Notes: a model not told the origin generated them from the letters alone. Positions 29,467 through 37,287 are shown, counted from the first letter of the stretch. The stretch: DNA of 64,000 nucleotides from Streptomyces sp. ISL-43 (GCF_018614195.1 NZ_JAGGOT010000013.1:339-64338); one strand, 5' to 3'. Numbers and translations are program-made.

Positions 29467-30699
29467 GTGGGAGCCTTGGCCCTGGCCCTGCCGGCCGCTC
29501 CCTCCGTACCACCCTGGACCGCGATGCCCTCTCCCGCCGAACCCGGCCTTCCCCAGACTCCGTCCGGGGGGACCCCCGGGTCCCGTCGCCCGCTCGGCCG
29601 CGGCCCGGGTGTCCCCGTACCGGTGGAGGAGGGGGCGTCATCCGTTCCCGGTCCCGTTCCCGGTCCCGTCCCCGGGCCTCCGGCCGGGGAGAGCGCCCCA
29701 CCCGCGGCCGTAACGGCCCCGGAGGGCGCCGAAGGCCCCGTACCGCCCCACGCGGCCGCACCGGCCCCGGAGGGCGCCGAAGGCCCCGTACCGCCCCAGG
29801 AGGGCCCTGACGCGCCCGAGGGCGCCCCCAGGGCGCCCGGCGCGCGGGAGCGGGCCCAGGGAGCGCCCGGGGCGTCCGGGCGGGCCCACGGGGCGCCTGG
29901 GGGCGACGGGCGGTTCACGTTGCGGCTGGACAACTTCGAGGGCCCCTTCGATCTGCTGCTGCAGTTGATCTCGCGGCACAAGCTCGACGTGACCGAGGTC
30001 GCGCTGTCGCAGGTCACCGACGAGTTCATGGCGCACATCCGCTCCATGGGGCCCGACTGGGACCTCGACCAGACGACCGAGTTCCTCGTCGTCGCCGCCA
30101 CCCTGCTCGACCTGAAGGCCGCCCGGCTGCTGCCCGTCGCCGAGGTCGAGGACGAGGCCGACCTCGCGCTGCTGGAGGCCAGGGACCTGCTCTTCGCGCG
30201 GCTGCTGCAGTACCGGGCGTACAAGCGGATCGCCGAGATCTTCCAGGAGCGGGCCGAGACCGAGGGGAAGCGCTACCCGCGCACCGTGGGCCTGGAGGCC
30301 CACCTGGCAGAGCTGCTGCCCGAGGTGGTCATCGGCATCGGCGGCGACGGACTGGCGAGGCTCGCGGTCAAGGCCATGCAGCCCAGAGCGACGCCCCAGG
30401 TGTACGTGGACCACATCCACGCGCCGCTCGTCAGCGTCCGGGAGCAGGCCGGGCTGGTCGTGGCCCTGCTGAAGGCGCGCGGCGAGGCCACCTTCCAGGA
30501 GCTCACCGAGGACGCCGGCGACACCCTGACCGTCGTGGCGCGCTTCCTGGCCCTCCTGGAGCTCTACCGGGAGAAGGCGGTGGTCCTGGACCAGGAGGAG
30601 GCCCTGGGGACGCTCACCGTGCGCTGGAGCGGCGGGGACGGGGACGGCATGCCGAGGGTGACGGACGAGTTCGACCGGATCGTGGAGGTCAAGGAATGA
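29467..30699 (+). CDS. scpA: Segregation and condensation protein A
   Basis: The kleisin subunit of the SMC-ScpAB condensin. The conserved part starts only at about residue 148 (FTLRLDNFEGPFDLLLQLI), followed by KLDVTEVALSQVTDEFMAHI, a middle acidic linker, and the C-terminal winged helix (VVALLKARGEATFQEL and VARFLALLELYREKAV). The first ~145 residues are Pro/Ala/Gly-rich with repeats such as PVPGPVPGP and two copies of APEGAEGPVPP. The start is uncertain: GTG 29467 or ATG 29524; translation could even begin closer to the domain. It overlaps scpB by ATGA. Confidence 0.9.
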   Translation: MGALALALPAAPSVPPWTAMPSPAEPGLPQTPSGGTPGSRRPLGRGPGVPVPVEEGASSVPGPVPGPVPGPPAGESAPPAAVTAPEGAEGPVPPHAAAPAPEGAEGPVPPQEGPDAPEGAPRAPGARERAQGAPGASGRAHGAPGGDGRFTLRLDNFEGPFDLLLQLISRHKLDVTEVALSQVTDEFMAHIRSMGPDWDLDQTTEFLVVAATLLDLKAARLLPVAEVEDEADLALLEARDLLFARLLQYRAYKRIAEIFQERAETEGKRYPRTVGLEAHLAELLPEVVIGIGGDGLARLAVKAMQPRATPQVYVDHIHAPLVSVREQAGLVVALLKARGEATFQELTEDAGDTLTVVARFLALLELYREKAVVLDQEEALGTLTVRWSGGDGDGMPRVTDEFDRIVEVKE

Positions 30700-31373
30700 G
30701 CGGGACGCGGGCTCACACGGAGGCGCAGCCGCAGCCGCGGGCGCGGGCTCAGGCGACGGAGGTGGCCGGGCTGGCCCTGAAGCCGGCCCTGGAGGCCGTC
30801 CTCATGGTCGTGGACGAGCCGGCGACCGAGGCGCACCTCGCCAAGGTGCTGGAGCGGAGCCCGAGGGAGATCGCGGACGCGCTGCGCGAGCTCGTGGACG
30901 AGTACGACCTTCAGGGCCGCGGATTCGAATTGCGGCTCGTCGCGGGGGGCTGGCGGTTCTACAGCCGGGGGGACTTCGCCCCGGCCGTGGAGGCCTTCGT
31001 ACTGGACGGCCAGCAGGCCCGTCTCACCCAGGCGGCGCTGGAGACCATGGCCGTCGTCGCGTACCGCCAGCCGGTCAGCCGGTCGAGGGTCTCGGCGGTC
31101 CGCGGAGTGAACTGCGACGGGGTCATGCGCACCCTCCTCCAGCGGGGTCTGGTGGAGGAGGCGGGGACGGAACCCGAAACAGGTGCGATCCTGTACAGGA
31201 CGACGAACTACTTTCTGGAGCGGATGGGCCTGCGTGGCCTGGACGAGCTCCCGGAGCTCGCGCCCTTCCTCCCCGAGGCGGACGCGATCGAAGCCGAGAC
31301 GCAAGAGGGTGTTCCGTCGTTCGATCCGGATGCACCGGATACCGATGAAGACGACAAGACGACGGAACTTTGA
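30696..31373 (+). CDS. scpB: Segregation and condensation protein B
   Basis: A 225-residue partner of ScpA in the SMC complex. Two winged-helix domains: the first is around LKPALEAVLMVVDEPATEAHLAKVL, the second includes QARLTQAALETMAVVAYRQPVSR then VRGVNCDGVMRTLLQRGLV, a family hallmark. The N-terminal 24 residues and the acidic C-terminal tail (DPDAPDTDEDD) are extensions. ATG 30696 overlaps the scpA stop, and its own stop overlaps the ATG of the pseudouridine synthase (TGATG), so the three are translationally coupled. Confidence 0.95.
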   Translation: MSGTRAHTEAQPQPRARAQATEVAGLALKPALEAVLMVVDEPATEAHLAKVLERSPREIADALRELVDEYDLQGRGFELRLVAGGWRFYSRGDFAPAVEAFVLDGQQARLTQAALETMAVVAYRQPVSRSRVSAVRGVNCDGVMRTLLQRGLVEEAGTEPETGAILYRTTNYFLERMGLRGLDELPELAPFLPEADAIEAETQEGVPSFDPDAPDTDEDDKTTEL

Positions 31374-32899
31374 TGCGAAGCAGCGGCAACGGCAACGGTG
31401 GCGGCAACAGGAACAGCGGCGGCGGTGGCGGCGGCGGGCGTGGTAATGCCCGCGGCGGCAGCTCCAGCGGCGGCGGTGGCTACCGCGGTGGCGGCTCCGG
31501 CGGTGGCAGCGGCTCCGGCGGCGGCTACCGCGGCGGCAGCTCCAGCGGCGGCTCCGGCGGCTCCGGCGGCGGCGGTGGCTACCGCGGTGGCGGCTCCGGC
31601 GGCGGCAGCTCCAGCGGTGGCTACCGCTCGGGCGGCAGCGGCTCGGGCGGCAGCTCCGGCGGCGGCTACCGCAGTGGCGGCTCCGGCAGCGGCGGCTCCG
31701 GCGGCGGCTACCGCTCCGGCGGCTCCGGCAGCGGTGGCGGCTACCAGGGCGGCGGCTCCGGCGGTGGCTACCAGGGCGGCGGCTCCGGCGGCTACCAGGG
31801 TGGCGGCTCCGACCGCGACCGCGAGCCCGCGCCCCGCATCCGCAACCCCCGCCCCGAGGAGCGTCGCTACGACGTGGGTCCCGAGGGCGAGCGCAACGGT
31901 CGCGGTGGCGCCAAGGCGGGCGGCGGCGGTGCCCGCGGCGCGGCCGACGGCAGCCGCGGCGGTGCCCGCGGTGACGCGGCGCGCGGTGGTGCCAAGGGCG
32001 GCCCCAAGAGCCCCAGGACCCCCGGCATCGGCGGAGCCGGCGGCCCGCGCCGCGGCCCCGGCAGCCGCAGCGGCCAGTCCAAGCCGCGCGAGCTGGAGGC
32101 GCGGATCGAGGAGCGCGTGCGCGACCGGTACGCCGACAAGCCCGTGATCAAGACCCCGAAGACCTTCCCCGGCGCGGAGGAGGAGGGCGAGCGTCTGCAG
32201 AAGGTCCTCGCCCGGGCCGGCATGGGTTCGCGCCGTGCGTGCGAGGAGCTCATCGAGCAGGCCCGTGTCGAGGTCAACGGCGAGATCGTGCTGTCGCAGG
32301 GCAAGCGCGTCCTGCCGAAGGACGAGATCAAGGTGGACGGCCTGACCGTCGCCACCCAGTCGTACCTGTTCTTCGCGCTGAACAAGCCCGCCGGCGTCGT
32401 CTCCACGATGGAGGACCCGGACGGCCGCCAGTGCCTCGGCGACTACGTCACCAACCGTGAGACGCGTCTCTTCCACGTCGGTCGGCTCGACACCGAGACC
32501 GAGGGCATCATCCTGCTCACCAACCACGGTGAGCTGGCCCACCGCCTCACGCACCCGAAGTACGGCGTGAAGAAGACCTACGTCGCCGCCATCACCGGCC
32601 CGCTGCCGCGCGAGATCGGCAAGCGCCTCAAGGACGGCATCGAGCTGGAGGACGGGTACGCCCGCGCCGACCACTTCCGCGTCGTCGACCAGGTCGGCAA
32701 GAACTACCTGGTCGAGGTGACCCTCCACGAGGGCCGCAAGCACATCGTCCGCCGCATGATGGCGGAGGCCGGCTTCCCCGTCGAGAAGCTCGTCCGGACC
32801 GCCTTCGGCCCGATCGAGCTCGGCGACCAGAAGTCCGGCTGGCTGCGCCGCCTGACCAACACCGAGGTCGGCATGCTCATGCGCGAGGTCGGTCTGTAA
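31373..32899 (+). CDS. rluB: RluB/RsuA-type rRNA pseudouridine synthase with long Gly-rich N-terminus
   Basis: Isomerises a uridine to pseudouridine in rRNA (23S, if RluB-like). The enzyme proper starts at about residue 265: an S4 domain (RLQKVLARAGMGSRRACEELI) then the catalytic domain with FALNKPAGVVSTM and the catalytic Asp in HVGRLDTETEGIIL, ending LVRTAFGPIELGD. Before it lie ~145 residues of almost pure Gly/Ser with repeated GGGYRGGGSGGG-like units, then ~100 residues rich in Arg/Gly/Ala. The tail could bind RNA. At 508 residues it is about twice the usual length. ATG 31373 overlaps the scpB stop. Confidence 0.92.
   Translation: MRSSGNGNGGGNRNSGGGGGGGRGNARGGSSSGGGGYRGGGSGGGSGSGGGYRGGSSSGGSGGSGGGGGYRGGGSGGGSSSGGYRSGGSGSGGSSGGGYRSGGSGSGGSGGGYRSGGSGSGGGYQGGGSGGGYQGGGSGGYQGGGSDRDREPAPRIRNPRPEERRYDVGPEGERNGRGGAKAGGGGARGAADGSRGGARGDAARGGAKGGPKSPRTPGIGGAGGPRRGPGSRSGQSKPRELEARIEERVRDRYADKPVIKTPKTFPGAEEEGERLQKVLARAGMGSRRACEELIEQARVEVNGEIVLSQGKRVLPKDEIKVDGLTVATQSYLFFALNKPAGVVSTMEDPDGRQCLGDYVTNRETRLFHVGRLDTETEGIILLTNHGELAHRLTHPKYGVKKTYVAAITGPLPREIGKRLKDGIELEDGYARADHFRVVDQVGKNYLVEVTLHEGRKHIVRRMMAEAGFPVEKLVRTAFGPIELGDQKSGWLRRLTNTEVGMLMREVGL
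31430..31815 (+). repeat. Gly/Ser/Tyr-coding low-complexity repeat inside rluB
   Basis: About 385 bp of degenerate repeats built on ggcggctccggcggcggc and gctaccgcggtggc units, coding GGGYRGG, GGSGGG and GGYQGG blocks. Slippage-prone; copy number is likely to vary between strains. Confidence 0.85.
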
Positions 32900-32939
32900 G
32901 GACCGGCTGCTCCTCCTCGTACGACTCCTCGTACGACCG

Positions 32940-32971
32940 AAACCCGCGGTGCCCTTCGGCACCGCGGGTTT
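32940..32971 (+). terminator. Terminator after rluB
   Basis: A perfect 14-bp stem (32940-32953 with 32958-32971), a 4-base cttc loop and adjacent Ts. It ends the parA-scpA-scpB-rluB unit just before the pnuC promoter. Confidence 0.85.
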
Positions 32972-32977
32972 TCGTGC

Positions 32978-33006
32978 TTGTGCCGACCCCTGGTCTTCTT
33001 TATAGT
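32978..33006 (+). promoter_or_regulatory. Promoter of the pnuC-nadR-nrtR operon
   Basis: -35 TTGTGC (32978-32983), a 17-base spacer and -10 TATAGT (33001-33006), placing transcription start near 33013. Unusually consensus-like for Streptomyces and overlapped by the operator palindrome. Confidence 0.75.
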
Positions 33007-33021
33007 CAACCTGACTATAAA
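32999..33021. promoter_or_regulatory. NrtR-type operator palindrome
   Basis: Perfect inverted repeat with 10-bp arms (32999-33008 and 33012-33021) and a 3-base spacer; the arms read tttatagtca and tgactataaa. It covers the -10 box and start point of the operon that encodes an NrtR homologue, so autorepression is the natural reading. Assignment to NrtR is inferred from context. Confidence 0.75.
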
Positions 33022-33041
33022 GAGAGCGAGGGGTCGTCATC

Positions 33042-33650
33042 ATGGGGTGGCAGACGAGCTGGACCGAGGTCCTCGGATTCGCCACGGGGGCGCTGTGCGT
33101 CTGGCTGGTCGCCCGGCAGCACATCGCCAACTGGCCGATCGGCATCGCCAACAACGTCTTCTTCATCGTGCTCTTCGCCCAGGCCGAGCTCTACGCCGAC
33201 GCCGGGCTGCAGATCGTCTTCATCGCCCTCGCCGCGTACGGCTGGTGGTCCTGGACCCACGGGGGTGGACCAGGAACCGCCGAGGCACTGCCGGTGCGCC
33301 GCACGACGGCCGCCGAGTGGGCCGCGCTGGGCGCGGCGGGGGCGGTGGGGGTGCTCGGCCTGACGCTCCTGCTGAGCCGGGCCACCGACTCCACCGTCCC
33401 GTTCTGGGACGCGGCGACCACCGGACTCTCGCTCATGGCCACCTACGGGCAGTGCCGCAAGCTCCTGGAGTCCTGGTGGCTGTGGATCGCCGCCGACCTC
33501 GTCTACATCCCGCTGTACGTCTACAAGGGGCTCTACCTCACCGCCCTGCTCTACGCCGTCTTCCTCGCCCTGTGCGTGGCCGGACTGCTCGGCTGGCGCC
33601 GGGCGCTCCCCGCGCGCGGCACCCGCGAGGCCCTGGGAGCGACGGCGTGA
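33042..33650 (+). CDS. pnuC: Nicotinamide riboside transporter PnuC
   Basis: A 202-residue membrane protein with about seven hydrophobic segments that brings nicotinamide riboside into the cell by facilitated diffusion, trapping it by phosphorylation. The N-terminal segment WTEVLGFATGALCVWLVARQ and NWPIGIANNVFFIVLF are typical of PnuC, as is the YGWWSW motif. ATG 33042 has gcgagggg as ribosome binding site and lies about 20 nt after the operator. Its stop overlaps nadR by 4 bp, putting uptake and the first phosphorylation in one unit. Confidence 0.93.
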   Translation: MGWQTSWTEVLGFATGALCVWLVARQHIANWPIGIANNVFFIVLFAQAELYADAGLQIVFIALAAYGWWSWTHGGGPGTAEALPVRRTTAAEWAALGAAGAVGVLGLTLLLSRATDSTVPFWDAATTGLSLMATYGQCRKLLESWWLWIAADLVYIPLYVYKGLYLTALLYAVFLALCVAGLLGWRRALPARGTREALGATA

Positions 33651-34798
33651 AGCGCCACGGAGGGGCGAAGTACGGGCACGGCCTGGTGCTCGGCAAGTTC
33701 TATCCGCCGCACGCCGGCCACCACCACCTGGTGCGCACCGCCCAGGACCAGTGCGAGCGGCTGACCGTGCTGGTGTGCGCCGCCTCGGTGGAGTCGGTGC
33801 CGCTGGCCGACCGGGTCGCCTGGATGCGCGAGGCGCATCCCGGCGCCGACGTGGTCGGCGCGGTCGACGACATCCCGGTCGACCTGCGCGACCCGGAGAT
33901 CTGGGAGGCCCACATGGCGGTCTTCCGGGGCGCGGTGCGCCGACGGGTCGACGCCGTCTTCACCTCGGAGGCCTACGGGGGCGAGCTCGCGCGGCGGTTC
34001 GGGGCCGAGGAGGTCTGCGTCGACCGGGAGCGCACCCTCTTCCCGGTGTCCGGGACGGCGGTACGGGCGGACCCGGTCGGGAACTGGGAGTTCCTGGGAC
34101 CCGCCGTACGGGCCGCCCTGACCCGGCGGATCGTCGTACTCGGCGCCGAGTCCACCGGGACGACGACGCTGTCGCGGGCCCTGGCGGCCCACTGGCGGCG
34201 GCGCGGCGGGGTGTGGGCGAAGACGGGCTGGGTGGCGGAGTACGGCCGGCAGTACAGCGAGGAGCGGCTCGCGGCGGCGCGCGCGGCGGACCCCGCGGCG
34301 ACGTGGGCCGACGTGAGCTTCACCTCGGCCGAGTTCCCGGTCATCGCCCGGCGCCAGGACGCGCAGGAGGATCGGGCGGCCCGGCTGGGATCGCCGGTGC
34401 TCTTCTGCGACACCGACTCCTTCGCCACCGGCATCTGGCACGAGCGGTACACGGGCGGGCGCAACGAGGAGGTCGAGCGGATCGCCGCCGGCACGCACCG
34501 GGACCTGTACCTGCTCACCGACCACGCGGACGTGCCCTTCGAGGACGACGGGCTGCGCGACGGAGAGCACCTGAGGCCGTGGATGACCGCGCGGTTCCGG
34601 GAGGAGCTGGAGCGGACCGGGAGACGCTTCCTGGTGGTGCGCGGGGACCGGGAGGCCCGGCTGGCGGCGGCCGTGTCGGCCGTCGACGCACTGCTCGCGG
34701 AGGGCCGGCACTTCGCGGACCCGCTTCCGGAGCGGGTACGGGGTCCGCTGCCGGAGCAGGCCTCGGAGCCGGACCGCGTACGGGAGCAGGGCCGATGA
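33647..34798 (+). CDS. nadR: NadR-like NMN adenylyltransferase / ribosylnicotinamide kinase
   Basis: A 383-residue bifunctional enzyme predicted to phosphorylate nicotinamide riboside to NMN and adenylate NMN to NAD. The N-terminal nucleotidyltransferase domain has GLVLGKFYPPHAGHHHLV (HxGH-type motif); the ISTxxR-like counterpart is VSGTAVRADP. The C-terminal kinase domain starts at about residue 160 with VVLGAESTGTTTLSRAL, in which Thr stands where Walker A normally has Lys, followed by the acidic segment FCDTDSFATGIWHE. It lacks the E. coli NadR N-terminal DNA-binding domain, so regulation is left to nrtR. GTG 33647 overlaps pnuC. Confidence 0.93.
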   Translation: MKRHGGAKYGHGLVLGKFYPPHAGHHHLVRTAQDQCERLTVLVCAASVESVPLADRVAWMREAHPGADVVGAVDDIPVDLRDPEIWEAHMAVFRGAVRRRVDAVFTSEAYGGELARRFGAEEVCVDRERTLFPVSGTAVRADPVGNWEFLGPAVRAALTRRIVVLGAESTGTTTLSRALAAHWRRRGGVWAKTGWVAEYGRQYSEERLAAARAADPAATWADVSFTSAEFPVIARRQDAQEDRAARLGSPVLFCDTDSFATGIWHERYTGGRNEEVERIAAGTHRDLYLLTDHADVPFEDDGLRDGEHLRPWMTARFREELERTGRRFLVVRGDREARLAAAVSAVDALLAEGRHFADPLPERVRGPLPEQASEPDRVREQGR

Positions 34799-35544
34799 GT
34801 GACGCCGGACAGGACTACGACCCGTACGCGTTCGAGCCGTTCGCGGTGACCGTCGACCTCGCCGTCTTCACCGTCCGCGGCGGGACCCTGCACGTGCTGC
34901 TGATCCGGCGCGGGCAGGAACCGTACGCGGGCGCCTGGGCGCTCCCCGGCGGCTTCGTACTGCCCCGGGAATCCGCGGAGACGGCCGCCCGGCGCGAACT
35001 GGCCGAGGAGACCGGCCTGTCGGCGGACGTGATCGCCGCCCTGCACCTGGACCAGCTGCGCACCTACAGCGAACCGGACCGGGACCCCCGGATGCGGGTC
35101 GTCTCGGTGGCCTTCACCGCGCTCGTCCCCGACCTGCCCGAACCGGCGGCCGGGGGCGGCGGAGACGCCGACCGGGCCCGCTGGGTGCCGGTGGGGGAGG
35201 CGGGCCCGTCGGCGGGCCTCGCCTTCGACCACGCGGTGATCCTGGCGGACGCCCGGGAGCGGGTCGGCGCGAAGCTGGAGTACAGCTGCCTGGCCACCGC
35301 CTTCTGCCCGCCCGAATTCACCCTCGGCGAGCTCCAGGCCGTCTACGAGACCGTCTGGAACACCGCCCTGGACCGGCCCAACTTCCGGCGCAAGGTGCTG
35401 GCCACGCCCGGATTCGTCGAGGCCGTGCCCGGCGCCGCCCGGCTCACCGGCGGCCGCGGGAAACCGGCCGCGCTGTACCGGCCCGGGCCCGCCACCACCC
35501 TGCACCCGCCCCTGCTCCGCCCCTCGGAAGGACACACACGATGA
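34795..35544 (+). CDS. nrtR: Nudix-related transcriptional regulator NrtR
   Basis: A 249-residue repressor of NAD metabolism, ligand-responsive (typically ADP-ribose). The N-terminal Nudix domain contains an intact-looking box: GGFVLPRESAETAAR then RELAEETGL, with every consensus acidic residue in place. The C-terminal winged helix begins PPEFTLGELQAVYETVW and contains LDRPNFRRKVL and the final GGRGKPAALYRPG typical of the family. It lies in the operon it should control. ATG 34795 overlaps the nadR stop as ATGA. An intact Nudix box raises the possibility of residual hydrolase activity. Confidence 0.93.
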   Translation: MSDAGQDYDPYAFEPFAVTVDLAVFTVRGGTLHVLLIRRGQEPYAGAWALPGGFVLPRESAETAARRELAEETGLSADVIAALHLDQLRTYSEPDRDPRMRVVSVAFTALVPDLPEPAAGGGGDADRARWVPVGEAGPSAGLAFDHAVILADARERVGAKLEYSCLATAFCPPEFTLGELQAVYETVWNTALDRPNFRRKVLATPGFVEAVPGAARLTGGRGKPAALYRPGPATTLHPPLLRPSEGHTR

Positions 35545-36560
35545 CGACGACCACGAAGCGGGCGGCTACGGGCGCCCTGCTCGGACTGGCCCTGGGAGAC
35601 GCCCTGGGCTTTCCCACGGAGTTCAACGACGTGCCGGGGATCCTTGCCAAGACCGGCCCCTGGCGGTCCATGGCCCTCCCCCGCCCGGCGATCGTCACGG
35701 ACGACACCCAGATGACCCTGGCCTTCGCCCGGGGCATACGGACCGCCGCCGACCGCGGCCGGGTGGGCCCCCTGCGCCTGGCCCGGCCGGTCCGGGAGGA
35801 GTTCGTCGACTGGTACCACTCCCCGGAGAACAACCGGGCCCCGGGCAACACCTGCCTGAAGGCCTGCAGCCTGCTGAACCTGCCCGAGCGGGACTGGCGC
35901 GACGCCAGCCAGCTGGGCTCCAAGGGCTGCGGCGCGAACATGCGGGTGGCGCCGGCCGGACTGGTGCCCGGCTGGACGGAGGAGGAGCGGGCCGGCGCGG
36001 CCCAGCTCCAGTCGGCCCTCACCCACGGCCACCCGACGGCGCTGGCCGCCTCCGACCTGACGGCCCGTGCGGTGTTCCTGCTGGCGCGGGGCACGGAGGT
36101 GACCGGCCTGGTCGGGCAGCTGCGCTCGTACGCCCTGGAGAACCGCACCCGCTACCACGAGCGCTGGCTCGGCGACCTGTGGACGCGTACGTCGTCCGAC
36201 GCCTCGCCGGAGTCCTTCATCGCACGCGGCTGGGACGAGTGCCTGGGCGTCCTGGACCGCCTGGCCGCGGCCCTGCGCTCGCCTTCCCCGGAGACGGACC
36301 CCTGCCTGACGACGGGCGACGGCTGGATCGCCGAAGAGGCCCTGGCCACGGCCCTGCAGTGCTTCCTGCTCTTCCCGGAGGAACCCCTCCTCGCCCTGCG
36401 CCGCGCGGCCTGCACGAAGGGCGACTCCGACTCCATCGCCTGCCTCGCCGGCGCCTTCGCGGGCGCCCACCTCGGCGCGGACGCCTGGCCCCGCGACTGG
36501 GAGGGCCGCATCGAGTACCGCGCCGAACTGCTGGCCTTCGGCGCCCTCTGGGACGCCTGA
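35541..36560 (+). CDS. ADP-ribosylglycohydrolase family protein
   Basis: A 339-residue DraG/ARH3-type hydrolase predicted to remove ADP-ribose from proteins, nucleic acids or small molecules, using paired Mg ions. Metal-binding motifs are VTDDTQMTLAF (about residues 52-62) and GDSDSIACLAGAFAGA near residue 295. It starts with AATGALLGLALGDALGFPTEF, the family opening. It overlaps nrtR by ATGA. The link to NAD salvage makes sense: release of ADP-ribose would supply the NrtR ligand and recycle NAD pieces. It ends 7 bp from a convergent nucleotidyltransferase gene. Confidence 0.93.
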   Translation: MTTTTKRAATGALLGLALGDALGFPTEFNDVPGILAKTGPWRSMALPRPAIVTDDTQMTLAFARGIRTAADRGRVGPLRLARPVREEFVDWYHSPENNRAPGNTCLKACSLLNLPERDWRDASQLGSKGCGANMRVAPAGLVPGWTEEERAGAAQLQSALTHGHPTALAASDLTARAVFLLARGTEVTGLVGQLRSYALENRTRYHERWLGDLWTRTSSDASPESFIARGWDECLGVLDRLAAALRSPSPETDPCLTTGDGWIAEEALATALQCFLLFPEEPLLALRRAACTKGDSDSIACLAGAFAGAHLGADAWPRDWEGRIEYRAELLAFGALWDA

Positions 36561-36567
36561 CCCATAC

Positions 36568-37275
36568 TCAGCCGAGGGCAGAGGCGCGGCGGGTGCGGAG
36601 GAGGAAGTCCTCCACTCGGGGAAGGTCCGCGGTCTCGGGGAGGGGGGTCGTCGACAGGGCGGACTCGGACTGGGTCATCAGGCGGGTCATCCAGGCGTCG
36701 ACCTCGTCCCAGGTGAGTTCGCCGCGGCGCACTGCCAGGAGGCGGTCGCGGTAGGGGCCCGCGTCGATGACCAGGTGTCCCGTGCGCAGCAGGTCGCGGC
36801 AGGACAGGAGCAGGCGCAGCAGGTGCATGGCGTGCTTCCAGCGCGGGACGCCGTGGTTGCGGAGGTCCCCGAGGAGCTTGCCGCGCTGGGAGATCGCGTA
36901 CCGGCTGAAGGTGGTGTGGGCCTGGCGGGAGAGGAACGCCCCGCGGAGCGCGAGGAGTTCCTCTCCGGCCGGGGTGAGGTGTTCCACGACGGGGGAGTGG
37001 AGGCACTCCAGGATGTTCGGGTTGGCGCGCAGGGCGAGCTCGCAGAAGCGCTCCAGCTCCCAGGAGAACTCCTCCTCCCGCGGCCCGTCCACGTGCGTCG
37101 GGGGCTTGGCGAGGCCCCAGAACAGAGGCGTCGGGGCGAGGTAGACACCGCGCCGGTCGGTGTCGCTCGCCTCCGTGGCCAGGCCGAACGCCCTCGAACC
37201 CATCACGCACGAGTAGATCGTGTGGTCCCTGACCAGGGTGAGTTCGAGCGGCTCGGGCGTCGGCTTGTCGTTCAT
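36568..37275 (-). CDS. RlaP-type DNA polymerase beta superfamily nucleotidyltransferase
   Basis: A 235-residue predicted nucleotidyltransferase. The active-site motif CVMGSRAFGLATEASDTDRRG (about residues 19-39) has the GSxxxG and DxD pattern of the pol-beta superfamily. The C-terminal helical part includes KHAMHLLRLLL and is typical of RlaP proteins, named for association with RNA repair ligases. No RNA ligase or repair partner is adjacent; the neighbour is an ADP-ribosylglycohydrolase. The ATG has no Shine-Dalgarno, and TAGGCT lies 6 nt upstream, so a leaderless transcript is likely. Substrate unknown. Confidence 0.85.
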   Translation of the reverse strand: MNDKPTPEPLELTLVRDHTIYSCVMGSRAFGLATEASDTDRRGVYLAPTPLFWGLAKPPTHVDGPREEEFSWELERFCELALRANPNILECLHSPVVEHLTPAGEELLALRGAFLSRQAHTTFSRYAISQRGKLLGDLRNHGVPRWKHAMHLLRLLLSCRDLLRTGHLVIDAGPYRDRLLAVRRGELTWDEVDAWMTRLMTQSESALSTTPLPETADLPRVEDFLLRTRRASALG

Positions 37276-37281
37276 CCGGGG

Positions 37282-37287
37282 AGCCTA
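37282..37287 (-). promoter_or_regulatory. Candidate -10 box of a leaderless promoter (RlaP-like gene)
   Basis: TAGGCT on the minus strand, 6 nt upstream of ATG 37275, with no ribosome binding site between. The promoter overlaps the 3' end region of the Rieske gene. Confidence 0.5.
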
